Source: Telmatactis stephensoni
Lineage: Eukaryota > Cnidaria > Anthozoa > Actiniaria > Isophelliidae
NCBI GenBank assembly: GCA_029948255.1
Contig: JALIZF010001755.1
Location: 124,001 to 188,000, forward strand
Length of the DNA stretch: 64,000 nt
Direction: 5' to 3'
Position 1 is the stretch's first letter; every line of letters begins with the position of its first letter. This document shows, piece by piece, positions 14,301 through 25,800 of this stretch. A program made the position numbers and the translations under genes. The notes under the pieces were generated by a model, which saw nothing but the letters and a program-made list of their open reading frames with translations, did no database searches and had not been told where the DNA came from.

Positions 14301-15900
14301 AGCCTCTTGATATGAGATTTGAAAAAAGGAAGAAAATAACAAAGTCGTTTACTGGCAACTTGAAAAGGCAGCATAAATTTGCTAGCATCATGAGATTGAA
14401 TTAAGCCGAAGCTTTTTGACAACTTTGATCAATGTTTATGAGATTGTTGACTCCCGATTGACTCCAAGATGTTAATATTATCTGAAGGACCTAGTACTTA
14501 GGCAATTCACTGAAGTCCGGCCCAAAAGCACAAGAGTAATCATGGAGAATATCATAATGTTGAGGAAAAACATCAACTTTGGAATTGTATTCTCACTGCA
14601 AAGCAATTTCAAGCTCTTTTTTAGAGCAAGTCGAAGTTAAAATGTCACGGGAGTTTGACTTAGTGTTAGTCTTATCTGAATGGTCCTAGTTCTTAGGCAA
14701 TTCACTGGGTTCGACGATTATTGTGCATAGAAAAGTATACTTCACAATTACAAAAGGTTTTTCAAATCTTATCTTTTTCATCAAGGGGCGTATTTCATCG
14801 TTATTGATGTATTGCTTCTCCAACTACTTGTTAGTGAACAAGTAGAAATTGAACTAAGTCAGTTTAGCATCTGTGAAAAGAAAATCTACTTTTTCTCAAA
14901 AATTGAAACTGAAACTGAGATTTCTTCATAAAAGTTAGTTTGAAATATTATATCTCTACCTGAAAAATAGCCCGCCTTTCACTAACAAAGTATTAAAATC
15001 AATATACGAAATGGTAAATTACTAAAACGAAACTAAAAAGCCATAAAAGGCTCAGCTTTAAGTGCTGTTTGGAACTAGAACGGTTGAGATGTGGTGCATG
15101 TCTTAATAAAGACGTAACTCAATAAAACATAACTCAATTTTTCCTCAATCGTTGAGGTCGAGGCTTTCGACGAAACGAGCCCTTGGTTTTCTCCGCGCTT
15201 CTCGCTCAATTACTGTCACATCTGTCCTGTACTACAAAGTTGTCATAACGTTGCCATAAACGTCGAGTTACTATAAACGTCGAGTTTATCTCAAGTTCCA
15301 AGGATGCTTCCTGGCTCTAAATGATCTCAGCAAGAAACCGTGTGTTTTATCTCTCATCCATCGAAAAAGAAACTTCATTTTTGTCATGTTTATTGAACAT
15401 CTTCTCCGGGGAAAGAACTTTTTAGTAGAGCACGCAAAAGAAGCCGCATTTTCGTAGGTTTGAGACGTGACAGCTTCATCGAGAAATAATGGTTTTTGAT
15501 GTTTATTGAGCAGGTTCGGATAAAATCTTGTTACATGAAAAAGCAACGGCACTTTTTTGGGTGAAAAAGCGAAAAAGCGCAAAAAAAAAAAAAAAAAAAA
15601 TCGGGCACAAATATCCAAATGTATTTGCAATATCAAGTCTTTAAATATCGGCTTTCTGTTAACGGAGTAATCTCGAATTTTAAGCATTTTTACATTATCA
15701 GGTGACAAGAGACCAGGAGCCACTGAGTATCTTAACGGTTATCAGATCAATGAGTTATCACTTATAATTCATGAACAATGCAGAAATCGATCGCATTAAC
15801 ACGGTAATCACGCCTCGCGTTTGACGTAATCCCTTCCAAGTTTAAACTGATTGGTTAAGAATCGAGGAATTTGGTTGATTGAAATCTCGACATCCGTTGA
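8400..15900. other. Long AT-rich region without a defensible gene
   Basis: Scattered open frames reach 94 codons (10296-10580, plus) and 145 codons (15286-15723, minus, interrupted in effect by a poly-A/T tract at 15582-15600). None shows a domain, convincing splice borders or a poly-A signal in place. One possible terminal exon is listed separately. Much of this may be intergenic. Confidence 0.4.
9130..9289 (-). CDS. Possible terminal exon, basic peptide (uncertain)
   Basis: Reading leftwards, a pyrimidine-rich acceptor (TTTTGTTTTAG) at about 9290 is followed by an open frame of about 50 codons rich in Lys, Arg and Gln (it contains KLQKQKKARFAKKMIEKG). It ends at a stop near 9130. No start codon precedes it in frame before the acceptor, so it could only be a last exon. 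No convincing upstream exon or AATAAA on this strand was found. It may be chance; kept only as a lead. Confidence 0.18.
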
Positions 15901-15917
15901 TATTAACCTCGTTTGTC

Positions 15918-15924
15918 TATAAAT
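15918..15924 (+). promoter_or_regulatory. TATA box of the secreted-peptide gene (proposed)
   Basis: TATAAAT occurs about 70 bp before a strong splice donor (CTAG|GTAAGT at 15992/15993). This would place a transcription start near 15948 and give a short non-coding first exon. The link to the coding exon at 19252 is inferred. Confidence 0.35.
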
Positions 15925-15947
15925 GAAGCCAACAAAGGAAGCATTTC

Positions 15948-18900
15948 TATATTATAGTTTTAAAAGCACAGTTTGAACTGCACTGGACCTAGGTAAGTCA
16001 CTACGCTATTGAATACACTGATTACAACTTTAAATTCTTCAAGTTTTGCATGCTTTCCGAAGCTGAACTCTTCACATCTTATAGGTGGGACGCGCACCCC
16101 ATAACCACTTCGTTCAGGGTTTCATTCGAGCTTCGGGCAAACGTGAATTGACTTTGTTTGATACGTTGTTTTCTTCCATTTTCCTGAGGGCTTTCCTTCG
16201 TGGTTTTTCTTGTTTTTTGAAGCTAACCATTAATCTAAGTATTCTGATATTGAAAGCGGTAAGCAATATGGTCTATATAAAAATAGAAGCAGTGAGAGGG
16301 TTCCTGAGATTGTTCTTCCTTCTAACAGTTTGTTTTCAACAGTTTAACTCATTTTCCTTCGTCTTTCGTGTAGTTTTCGAGTGTCTCTCAGTCTCTCAGT
16401 GTTTGACCTTAAAAAATCTCGAACTAGTTAAGGGGCGCTGTACATTTGGAATTCAGTTCCGTTGAGTTCCATTCTGTCGCATCGTGTTTCTTTTTATCTT
16501 TCACCCGGTTCTTCATGATTTTATTAATTTTCATTCACTCAAAGCAATTTTCACTCTACATTGTTAGTTTTACTCAATGGCTTTGAACAACGGTTTCAAG
16601 TTGAGTTGTTTGGAACAACTGACTGTACACTCCAACTGACAACTGAAACTATAATTGTTCGTAAGATCGAATTGAAATACAATTAAAATATCAGCAATTA
16701 AAGTTCCTTTTAGGTTTCTAGTTGATATCTAAAACTAACTTTATTTAAGTGAAGAAGCAATTGAACAGGTTCACACGACAATAGTTTCTTTTCTTATCGA
16801 TAAATTCAAGTTTTCTTCAGCGCATGGAACAGAATAGCATCTTTACTATGAAAATATCGCGCGATAACTTGACATCAAAAAGTTCTAGCTTAAGGCAATT
16901 TTGACATGGGCATTCCTTTATACATATTTTTAAGCATATCTTTTATACTTTTTTCAGATGATAAATTCAAGTTTCTCAAATTTTCTCTAATAGTGTCAAT
17001 AATAGACTTCAGTCCTATGTCAAAATACCAATACCTGCAGATAAACAAGTTACTTCTAAGCCAATTTTAATGAACACTCCGGCCCGGCCTTTATGAATTA
17101 GAGTCGTTTTCGTATGAGTGGGAAACTTACCGTACCGTATCGTAACTGTACCAGTATCATAGTTTCTATAAAAACATTCGAAATTCCTGCTGTAATCGTA
17201 TCGTATCGTAACCGTACAGTGTTCCCACTCATACGAAAACCACTCTTATATTTCACTGTATATCGTATCTATCTTTTCTGATGATGAATTTAAGTTTTCT
17301 AATAAATCCAGTGTTCTCAAATGGAAGCAATAACAGGCTTTTCTATGCCAAAATATCAATCATTTCGCATCAAAAAAATTACTTAGGTCATTTTCAATAT
17401 GGACATCGCCCTTAAATTGTTTCACGTTTACCGTACCATATCGTAATCCATATCACGACATTTGTCTCGCCTTCATGACTCCTTAGAGGATTGGTAAGCC
17501 CGATTGTAAGTTGTCCAAGACATAAAATTGACTGCTATCTATTGTCAGGATATGAAATTCAGGACCTTAGTTAAAATAAATGATTTTCTGTCATGTTTAT
17601 TCCAACTTTGACGTCTTCAGCTGTTTATAATTAACTTTTTGTTAATTGTGCGATTTTCTCATTTCTGTTCTGACATCTTTCAGTAGTAAAGTAATCAGAA
17701 ACAATAATCCTAGTTTCCTCTAAAACGATTTGAAGTCATTCATGGAATTATATTTTATATCCATTTAAATCCGTACTGTAATTGGATCGGACACACAAGC
17801 TATTACCGTTCATTTTTGAATTGTCGATAAGTCTACTGAAATATTCATATGCTCTAATGCAAAATATTTCCTTCTGATGCTTTTTTCGTATTGTAATTTA
17901 TAGTTTATCTACAAACAACGATTTATTAGGTGTCTTTTCGACGCTAGAGCTTTCACAGGTTCATACATCCGCTTCGATAAGTAGATAGAGATAAGATGAA
18001 CGTTGTTTTTCATCAGAGATTCTTCTAGTTTTCTTCTGTCGTTTGAATTCCGTGAAGCGAGACAGCTGGGGACACTGCCTACTTGTTCATATGCAATGTA
18101 GTGAACAAGAAATGAAAACATTTTGTATAATAAACGGTTTGTTTTCACAGGAGATAGAAGAACTAATATTTGAAATGAAATCATGTTTGAGATTTACTTT
18201 TTATCGTAAAATAACCAGGAAAAAGCACAAGAAATATTTCACAGATTCGATTCGGGGTGAACAGTGGAATTTCCGTCAGTAAATTAACAATCTCAAACTC
18301 GGGCGACAATCCTCTTTAAAACAATCTCTTCTAGAATGATGTAGAACAATGAACAGTGAACAAAATTTTAACCTTTGGGCTGGTCGGCGTTAATGTAGGT
18401 TGTAGTGCATCTGGTTTTGATGTTTAACAACGCTTTATCCCAAAATGAGATTGTGAACCAGTGCAAAGAGTTTATAAAGGATTCTTTGGGTTTTTGTTTT
18501 CGTTAAAACCTGATTTTCTCTAGCGACGCAAGCGCAAGCACGTAAACGCAAGTACGACACAATATCAACATAGACATAAGAACTACAAGAAAAGGGAAAA
18601 ATTTTGATACTCAGTTATGCAAGTGCTTATATTTCAGTGCTTGAAAGTGAAAATCAAGGTGACTAGTTCAAAAAAACTTCTACACTGTAATTTAGAACTA
18701 AACAGCTTCACTTGTGAATTTTACTTCAGATGCCGCGGTAACTTCCATGATCGAGTCGTTCTCAATTCAAAATCTATTTAAAGCCGTATTATTGGACTGG
18801 CTCTCGTATATTGGATATATAGGACATTTTAAATCAAACCGGCAGTTCCAAATCTATTTAGGGCCCGTTAACATGAGTGAGGGTGCCCCTATATGTATAA

Positions 18901-20326
18901 TAGGGATAACTCTTTTGTTTTCTTTTCCCTGGGGGACACACAACAAAAGAGTTATCCCTACTACATAGGGGCACTCTCTCTCGTGTGAACGGGCCTAAGA
19001 CGCCGAACTTTCTGTGTATTTCGTAGCAACAATTTGGTATTGCACATGGCTGGAAAAGTGTGATGCTACGCTTTTCCGAATTTTGCTAAGTTTATGGTTC
19101 AGTTATATGTAAGACTTGTAAGGACTTAGGAGTCTCAACGCTAGCAGGAATATTAAATAAAAGGCATGTCCAGTGTTGTCCCTCGCCTAACAAAGCCGTC
19201 TAAACTACTGAAGTCACCCTTGACTTAATAGTTCTCTTTTTTTGTTTCTAGTTAACCATTCTCACAATGAATAAAGCAGTAGTCATAGTTCTGTTCACCG
19301 TGCTTGTAGCCAGCCTAATGGTGCAAACTAGCGATGCGTTTTTACGTAACGGAAAACGTGAGAACCTGGCTCCACGAGAAGATCGGTTCCAAGAAGACCT
19401 TTACGACAGATATTACCGCCAAGGATTCGAAGATGCCGTGAGACTCAAGAAAAGTGAGTCAATCAGTCATTTATTGTCACTCTTTGCTTTAGCGGAATGG
19501 TCTTCCTATCGACGGAGAACTCCACCTATTGCTTCCTATTACCCTTGAGCCCCCCTAACACGAACCCGGTTAAAAACCTCACTATCTCGAACACTAACCC
19601 ATTTCCCTTGAGTCATTTTTACAGTCAATTACTATCGGTTATCTCGAACCCTCGCTATCTCGAACACAAACCCATTTCCCTTGAGTCATTTTTACAGTCA
19701 ATTACTATCGGTTATCTCGAGCCCCCGCTATCTCGAACACAAACCCATTTCCCTTGAGTCATTTTTTCAGTCAATTACTATCGGTTATCTCGAACCCCCG
19801 CTATATCGAACAATATTTAGCTTCCCTGGAATTTGCTCTAGTGAGGTTCTACTAATACAAGGAAATGAACTCTAAATGCATATACCTTGACGTCAAAATT
19901 AGTCAGCTAGCGTGAAGTGCTCATTTTTAAAAGCGATGGTTTTCCTGTGTCGAAATCCGAATGGGAGCTAGATCACTTTCGTAGAGGGGGACTGGTGTAA
20001 AAGTAAAATGGCGGGAATCGAGAATAACAGAAAAGCCCTTTTAACTCGTGGATTGCAAGACGTAGAAATCAGACGCAGAAACTACAGTATTTTAATCAAC
20101 AAAATATTGTGGATTTATATATTTTTTCGTTTTAATTTCAGGGAGATCCATGAAGGACATGGCTTAGATCCGGAGAAAAAATCCAACCATTTTATCATAT
20201 TAAAGAGGCTATTGTGTAGTCATAACAACAGCATCCAGTGTTAATAAACCTCAACGCTCCTTAACTTTGCAAATAATTTGAGATTTACATTGTAAACCGT
20301 CAGTGAAGTTATCGCAAGAAAATAAA
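15948..20326 (+). CDS. Small secreted peptide precursor (candidate neuropeptide)
   Basis: Proposed exons are 15948-15992 (non-coding), 19252-19453 (ATG at 19267) and 20142 onward (stop at 20165-20167, AATAAA at 20321). The acceptor at 19251 (TTTTTGTTTCTAG) precedes the ATG by 15 bp. The spliced frame is 70 residues. Residues 1-24 form a strong signal peptide (MNKAVVIVLFTVLVASLMVQ followed by TSDA). Next come FLRNGKR, a Gly-Lys-Arg amidation/cleavage signal, an acidic, Tyr/Arg-rich stretch (RYYRQGFEDAVRL), and KKRR close to the C-terminus. There are no cysteines. This is the architecture of a peptide-hormone or neuropeptide precursor, but the family is not recognised. Exon 1 phase puts exon 2 in the frame that stops at 20167; a longer frame in exon 2 (to 20244) would need a different junction. 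A 73-bp tandem repeat lies in the coding intron. Confidence 0.55.
17100..17246. mobile_element. Palindromic MITE, 147 bp
   Basis: The left end AGAGTCGTTTTCGTATGAGT is mirrored by the right end (ACTCATACGAAAACCACTCT). The arms continue inward through GGGAA/TTCCC and related GTACCGTA-type blocks. It sits in the long first intron proposed for the secreted-peptide gene. No target duplication was resolved. Confidence 0.7.
18858..18998. mobile_element. Palindromic MITE, 141 bp
   Basis: The outer ends TTAGGGCCCGTT and AACGGGCCTAA are inverted copies, followed by matching blocks (GTGCCCCTAT/ATAGGGGCAC and AGGGATAACTCTTTTGTT/AACAAAAGAGTTATCCCT). Nearly the whole element folds back on itself. It is non-coding. 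Confidence 0.75.
19560..19815. repeat. 73-bp tandem repeat, about 3.5 copies
   Basis: The block CCCATTTCCCTTGAGTC recurs at 19598, 19671 and 19744, an exact 73-bp period, with only a few differences between units. Each unit includes CTATCTCGAACAC. The array lies in the intron between the two coding exons of the secreted-peptide gene and opens spurious frames. Confidence 0.9.
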
Positions 20327-20395
20327 AGCCTCATTAAAAACTTACTTGGTCAGAATTTGTCATTTTCCTTGTTCAGGGTAGTCTTCGATTGATGA

Positions 20396-20730
20396 GGGAT
20401 GAGTTCAAAACAATGGTCATCTGAAGTAACCCAGTTTAGAGGGGTGGGGTGGTATTAACCGGCAACCACCATCTTTAGGAGTAAAATGCTGAACTTTGTC
20501 ATCAAATATCTTGAAAAATAATAATGCAATTGCAGAAAGTAATCAACTATATGTTCCAGGGAGTGCTAAACAAGGTATTCGACGTATTTCTAAATAGAAG
20601 CAGTGAACGCATTGTCAGTATCGAGATTGTCAAGGTCCCCATTAGGGGAGAGGGGGTATGTCCCGGTAACTACCACCAAAACTAAAAAACTCGGGTCCCT
20701 ACTGTGGACCATTGTTTTGACTTCTTCCCT
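20396..20730 (+). repeat. Dispersed ~335-bp repeat, copy 1
   Basis: This is nearly identical, in the same orientation, to 32822-33158. Shared landmarks include TTCAAAACA(A/T)TGGTCATCTG, GTATTCGACGTATTTCTAAA and TATGTCCCGGTAACTACCAC. Copy 1 has a short extra stretch near 20525-20545. No terminal inverted repeats or coding frame were recognised, so its class is unknown. Confidence 0.8.
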
Positions 20731-21674
20731 GATGTCATCTGTACTAGGAAACAAATTCGTCATTTTCCAAACTCGTTCCGCTAAATTCACAGGTATCTCT
20801 TTATGATACTACGAAATTTGGAGTTGAATGTTGTCAATTTTCTACCATCACTTAAGCTGTTTAGGTGTATTGGGTCCCTGTAGTTCATGACATTGTTGTC
20901 TTCAGTATTTGTATGTTCTCACTCAAGGCTTCGCGTTCAATCAGTAGTCATACCTGGACATCAACGTAACCATCAAAAAATCGTCCCTGTTGCTAGAAAT
21001 GAGGCGGTTGTATTCGCAAGCTACCTCAGCATTTTCAACTTATTACCAACTGTAGACTCCTCCCCCAGGGAACTTTCGTTTTCGGGGTTCCTGTGGAAAT
21101 ACGGAGGCGAGAGCTTTTTCTTCTTCTTCACACAGGAAGCCCACGGGTTGCCTAGGTTGCCGAGGGGCATAGGTTGATTGGCAATGTGCAAGAAATAAAA
21201 CATCACATAGTCCTGGATTACCGTAAAATTTGGATACGCAAATGAGCCGCCATCCGAAGTTGCGCCCATGCCAAACCAAATTTTCCTCCGAAAATGAACC
21301 AATATCCCCAATTCCACCAAAAAAGAACGTTGGGAAAGACAGTTAGTGAAAGCCTGCATGATGTAACCAAAAATGTAACCAGGCTTTCACTGGTGAATAT
21401 TCACGTGCCTAAAGCCTTACTCCTCCGACGCCGTGACAAATCGATTGCGCATGCTCGAGATATCGCGGGCTTACGCACGTCCGCGTCTTGTCTTGAACCA
21501 AGCAATATTTTTTATCATTTTTTTTTAGATTTTCCCATATCACATCTTCGCGTTTAATTTTGAGTACCAGTGAAAACAATAAAGTAGTAAGTGAAAAAGA
21601 CAGGCATATACTGAGCTTGAGTTTGGCCGGGAAAGTTTTGCAGTTTGTTGCACTGTCGAATTGTTTTCATTGGC

Positions 21675-21879
21675 AATAGTCCCCTTCACAGTTCTTGTGC
21701 CATCTTGAAAGGTAGCCATGCCTTTGCATCGAAGCGAGACGAACGGTGAGCTTGCAGTGATAGAGACCTGTGAATAATGATTGTCCTAGGTGTTAAGAAA
21801 GGTATCTATTTCGTCTCGATTCGATGCAAAGGCACGGCTACCTTTCAAAATGGTGCAGGGAACTGTGAAGGGGACTATT
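21675..21879. mobile_element. Foldback MITE, ~205 bp
   Basis: The left arm starts AATAGTCCCCTTCACAGTTC and runs through GAAAGGTAGCC and GCCTTTGCATCGAA. The right arm is its inverted copy and ends GGGGACTATT. The arms are about 70 bp with a non-coding centre. Confidence 0.75.
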
Positions 21880-22844
21880 TGGAAGGCGTTCCATGTCACG
21901 CATGCGTGATACATTTTGGCAGTGTCGCATGCGTCGACCATTCAAACCCCATTGAATATTCATGATCCCTCGGGATGACGTCATTAGCAGGGAGGGCTGT
22001 ACCCATATCTTAATGCTAATGGAGCAGGAGGGATACTGAACTATAAAGCGACGCTCGCTTTATGCTTTCCAACGCGAAGCAACGTTGACGCGAACAACTA
22101 CAAAGAGAAAATAATTGTATTACATTTTATTTATGAATCTATATATCGGAATCTCGGTTTACTTTAGAATTTGCTGTTATAAAGTACAAATAGTCCACTA
22201 AATTAATTGTTGATCATTATTGAAATTATATTATTTATGTTTATATACATTGCGATCAAACTTACAATTTCAAAGCGGTTACCGAGTTATCGATAGATTT
22301 TTGAATTTCAACTGGAACAAAGATACAAGAAATTACCTTCCCATCCCCCCTGAGGAAAACCTTTGTGTTAGGGGATGGGGATAGTCATAAGGTAGATATG
22401 ATAGTGTTCCTTAGCAACGTTAGTAACCTTGAAGAAAATCTTCAACTCTGACTATTCATAAATTTCTATTGGGACGCGACTGTATGGCGTGACGTCCATA
22501 CAGCACGTGACACAGTAACGCAAACCATACACCAGTAACGCCTTCTAAAACAAAGGTCACAGCAGTATTTTCCTTACTTTATAATCACCTTAACATTTTC
22601 AATATTTCTTTTTTCTTTCTAATTGGAATCGATAGGAATTTCAGTCAGGGAGGGGAGGGTCAGTCAGTGTTGTCTACATATAGCACAAAATGACATGGTC
22701 CAAGGGTTTCGCTCATAGTGTTCGCTTTTCTTTGTCCTGTACTCTTGGAAGTACATACGTATGCAAGATTTGGTTAAAAAAGGTAACGGCGCGGGAACCC
22801 TGTGCTATGTTGACTGAGCCACGTGATCAGTTTACGTTGTCCTT

Positions 22845-25800
22845 CTACGTTGGTACGGACGATGAATTTTCACAGCGTAAAGCACATAACTGTTTGTAAA
22901 TAGAGCTAAACCTGGGCCGGCTTGGCGGCATAATGTCCCAACACTCCTTCATAAGGATGTAAACCGCAGGCGGACAGTCTATTGGACACAGCAGCATGAC
23001 GTAATCTCTTAGGCTGAATATCACTTGTTCATTGGTCAGTCCATAGTACGGCTTAGCACCATACGAAAATAGCTCCCACAGCACGACCCCAAAGGACCAT
23101 ATATCTGATTCTGTAGTAAACCTATAACTGATAATGCTCTCAGGGGCCATCCATCGTACTGGCAACGGGCGTCGATTTGGTAAGCGGGAATAGTCGTGGG
23201 AATACCCCCCACGCGTTGCCGCACAGTCAGTGATTTTCACATCGAATCGTGAACCAATCATACAGTTCCTTGTTGCTAGGTCACCATGGACGAAATCATT
23301 GCTACTAAGATAATTCATACCCGCCGCGATCTGATAAGCAATCGATAATAAATCGTAAACCCAGAGGGTCCCCGAATCGTCTTCGGATTCTTCCAGAGAG
23401 TCTTCAATGGGTGCATGTCGTAACAAGTAGTCGTGTAATGTCCCACATTCAAGGTACTCATATAAGACGTACGTTGGTTGCCCTTGGTTACATATACCTA
23501 CAATGGGCAAGACATTGGGGTGCGTAAGCTTGGCCCATATTTCTTTTTGCTCGAGGAATTCTCGTCGTAGATTCTCGTCGTGAGTTTTCCGTAAAGAAGA
23601 CACGAAAACTTGATTGACAACTACACTTCCCGCGGGTCGTGTAGAGATTTCACAGTGATAAAACTTTCCAAATTCTCCTTCGCCGACTTCTTTTAACAGA
23701 CGAAGTGATTCTTTTATTTCATTAATCTGTGGATATAAAAAATATAACATTCACTACGAATATTTGGGTATTCTGTGGTAAGAAAAGAGGAGAGAAGACT
23801 GGGAATGTGAATAAATGCCACAGGCAGCCCGGCACTTTATGAGGTAAAGATCCATGCTAACGCATTTTTATTTACAAACGCATGCATTTCGGTGCGTTTT
23901 GCCCTTGCGTTCACACCAAAACAATCGGGAGCGCTTATCATTATTAAACGCATTAAGCATAGCTACGATATAACGCGCGCTCTGATTGGTCGAGTAGCGT
24001 GCACTAACTTGTTGCGCCCGCGAATGTAAAACCGTGCATGCGCACAATTTTCCCTTCTCGCTCGGCTATCGTCTCGTGCGTTTCTTGCGCTATTTCGTGC
24101 CTACCGCCCTTCGCGCGCAGCCAGAATTCGATAGATGAAGTGTGTATCAATCGTTAAATCGATTTGAAAGCGCTCTCCAAAGAGGAGACATTTTGTACAC
24201 CAAGAGCCACCATATTAGCGAGGGAGAGAGATCATTGTTCAAACGAGATATACCTGACTAACCTTTGAATCTGTCTTGACAGTAACTGGCATTAGAGGTG
24301 CGGATGACTGATTGGATTGATAAATAATCTGCTTGTGACATCGCCAGCAGATAAGTATTACCACAGAAGAGAAGATAACAGCAATCACCAAACATGGAAT
24401 GACAGTGTATAGAATGCTGATGACATGGATAGTGGGTGGCTCTTCTTCTGAAGAGAGAAGTTGTACAAATACAGAAACAAAAACCTCAATGCACAGTTTG
24501 GGTGGGTAGTAGTAACAACAAACTTATCGCAAAGTTTGGGTGGGGTTGTAGGCCAGGGAAGGGGTAGGGCGATGTGTTGTTTTGGCGTTCAAGTGACAGG
24601 GAGGTTCCAAGCTCTTTGAGGTCTGCTCAAAATTAGACCTTTTATTAATTTTTTTGGTGGGGGAGTAAAGTTTTTGGAGAGAGTAGTACATTTCACCATA
24701 ACCTTTTGCAGTTTGGGTGGTAAGAAATGATCCTAACAATGTGTAGCCTGGTTCGGCCGTAATGCAGGCTAGATAATGTGAAGCATTACCAAAACAAAAA
24801 TAATTCTATTATCTTCATTATAAGGAAAAATAAGAAGCCTTCTGGCTTAACTTTGGGGTTTGGTCTCCGTTGCATTTTTTATAGGGGGAGGGTTCATCTC
24901 ACACTTAGTTACACCCTGGGGGGTTGTAGATAAACTTTCTTAATGGTTCTATTATGTTTTGAAGACTAAACATTACTCACCACATCTTGTAATTGCACAA
25001 TAGTCATATCTCTTCTTCACATCTGTGGTAAAACACCATGGCCTATCTTTCTTTCCCCCTGGATTTCGGCAAAAATTGTGCCCACCACGTAATTCATGGT
25101 ACACAGCTGGCGACATAAGGTGGTAGTGAGGCTCTGTAGAATTCCATCGTTGGCATGAGTAGCCTTTTTCAGTGATACTAACATTTCCTCGATAATGTTG
25201 CCCTGTGCCATTATAACATCTATCGCCTGTGAATAAAACATTTTGGGTGAGTGAGTAAATTGGGCCTCAAGGGTATGAAATGATAAGATCTTTGGTTAGT
25301 GAAAAGATTTTAGCCTCAAGGTGTGACTCAAGTAAACATGGACTCTTTTAGCATTTACTTAGTAGGCAACAACCACTTAAGCCCTTGAAGATTATCAACT
25401 CTTTAATGTACACATACATATGCAGCTGTTTAAAGTTTGTCTGCGTAGTATCTGTATCTAAGGTGATGTTTTGAAATTAACTGCCCAAGATTTTTGTATA
25501 TAAATTTCTTGATTTCATGATCAAGTCAAATATTTTTCAAATACCTTATATGATATCAGCTAAAGACAACCCACATTTGCCACATATTTTGCTAATAATA
25601 GTTAAAGTCTTGTATGTTTTAGTTTAAGTTTGTGGTACATGTCCGTTCTTGTTTTGATTGAATTTTGGTGGAAGTCATAAGGATATTTCTGAAAAGGCTG
25701 ACCACAAGCTTAGTTCAAAAGACCTGTGCATCAAAACAATTCTCCAAAAAGGAAGTCAGCATTCCCCAGTTGGAGATCACTATCTAGACTCTTTCTCTAT

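Noticed and set aside
15286..15723. 145-codon minus-strand frame
   Set aside because: It runs through a 19-base A/T homopolymer giving poly-Phe, with no recognisable domain; probably accidental.
16085..16465. 126-codon plus-strand frame after an acceptor-like sequence
   Set aside because: No domain or conserved pattern; it falls in the proposed long intron of the secreted-peptide gene, and composition looks non-coding.
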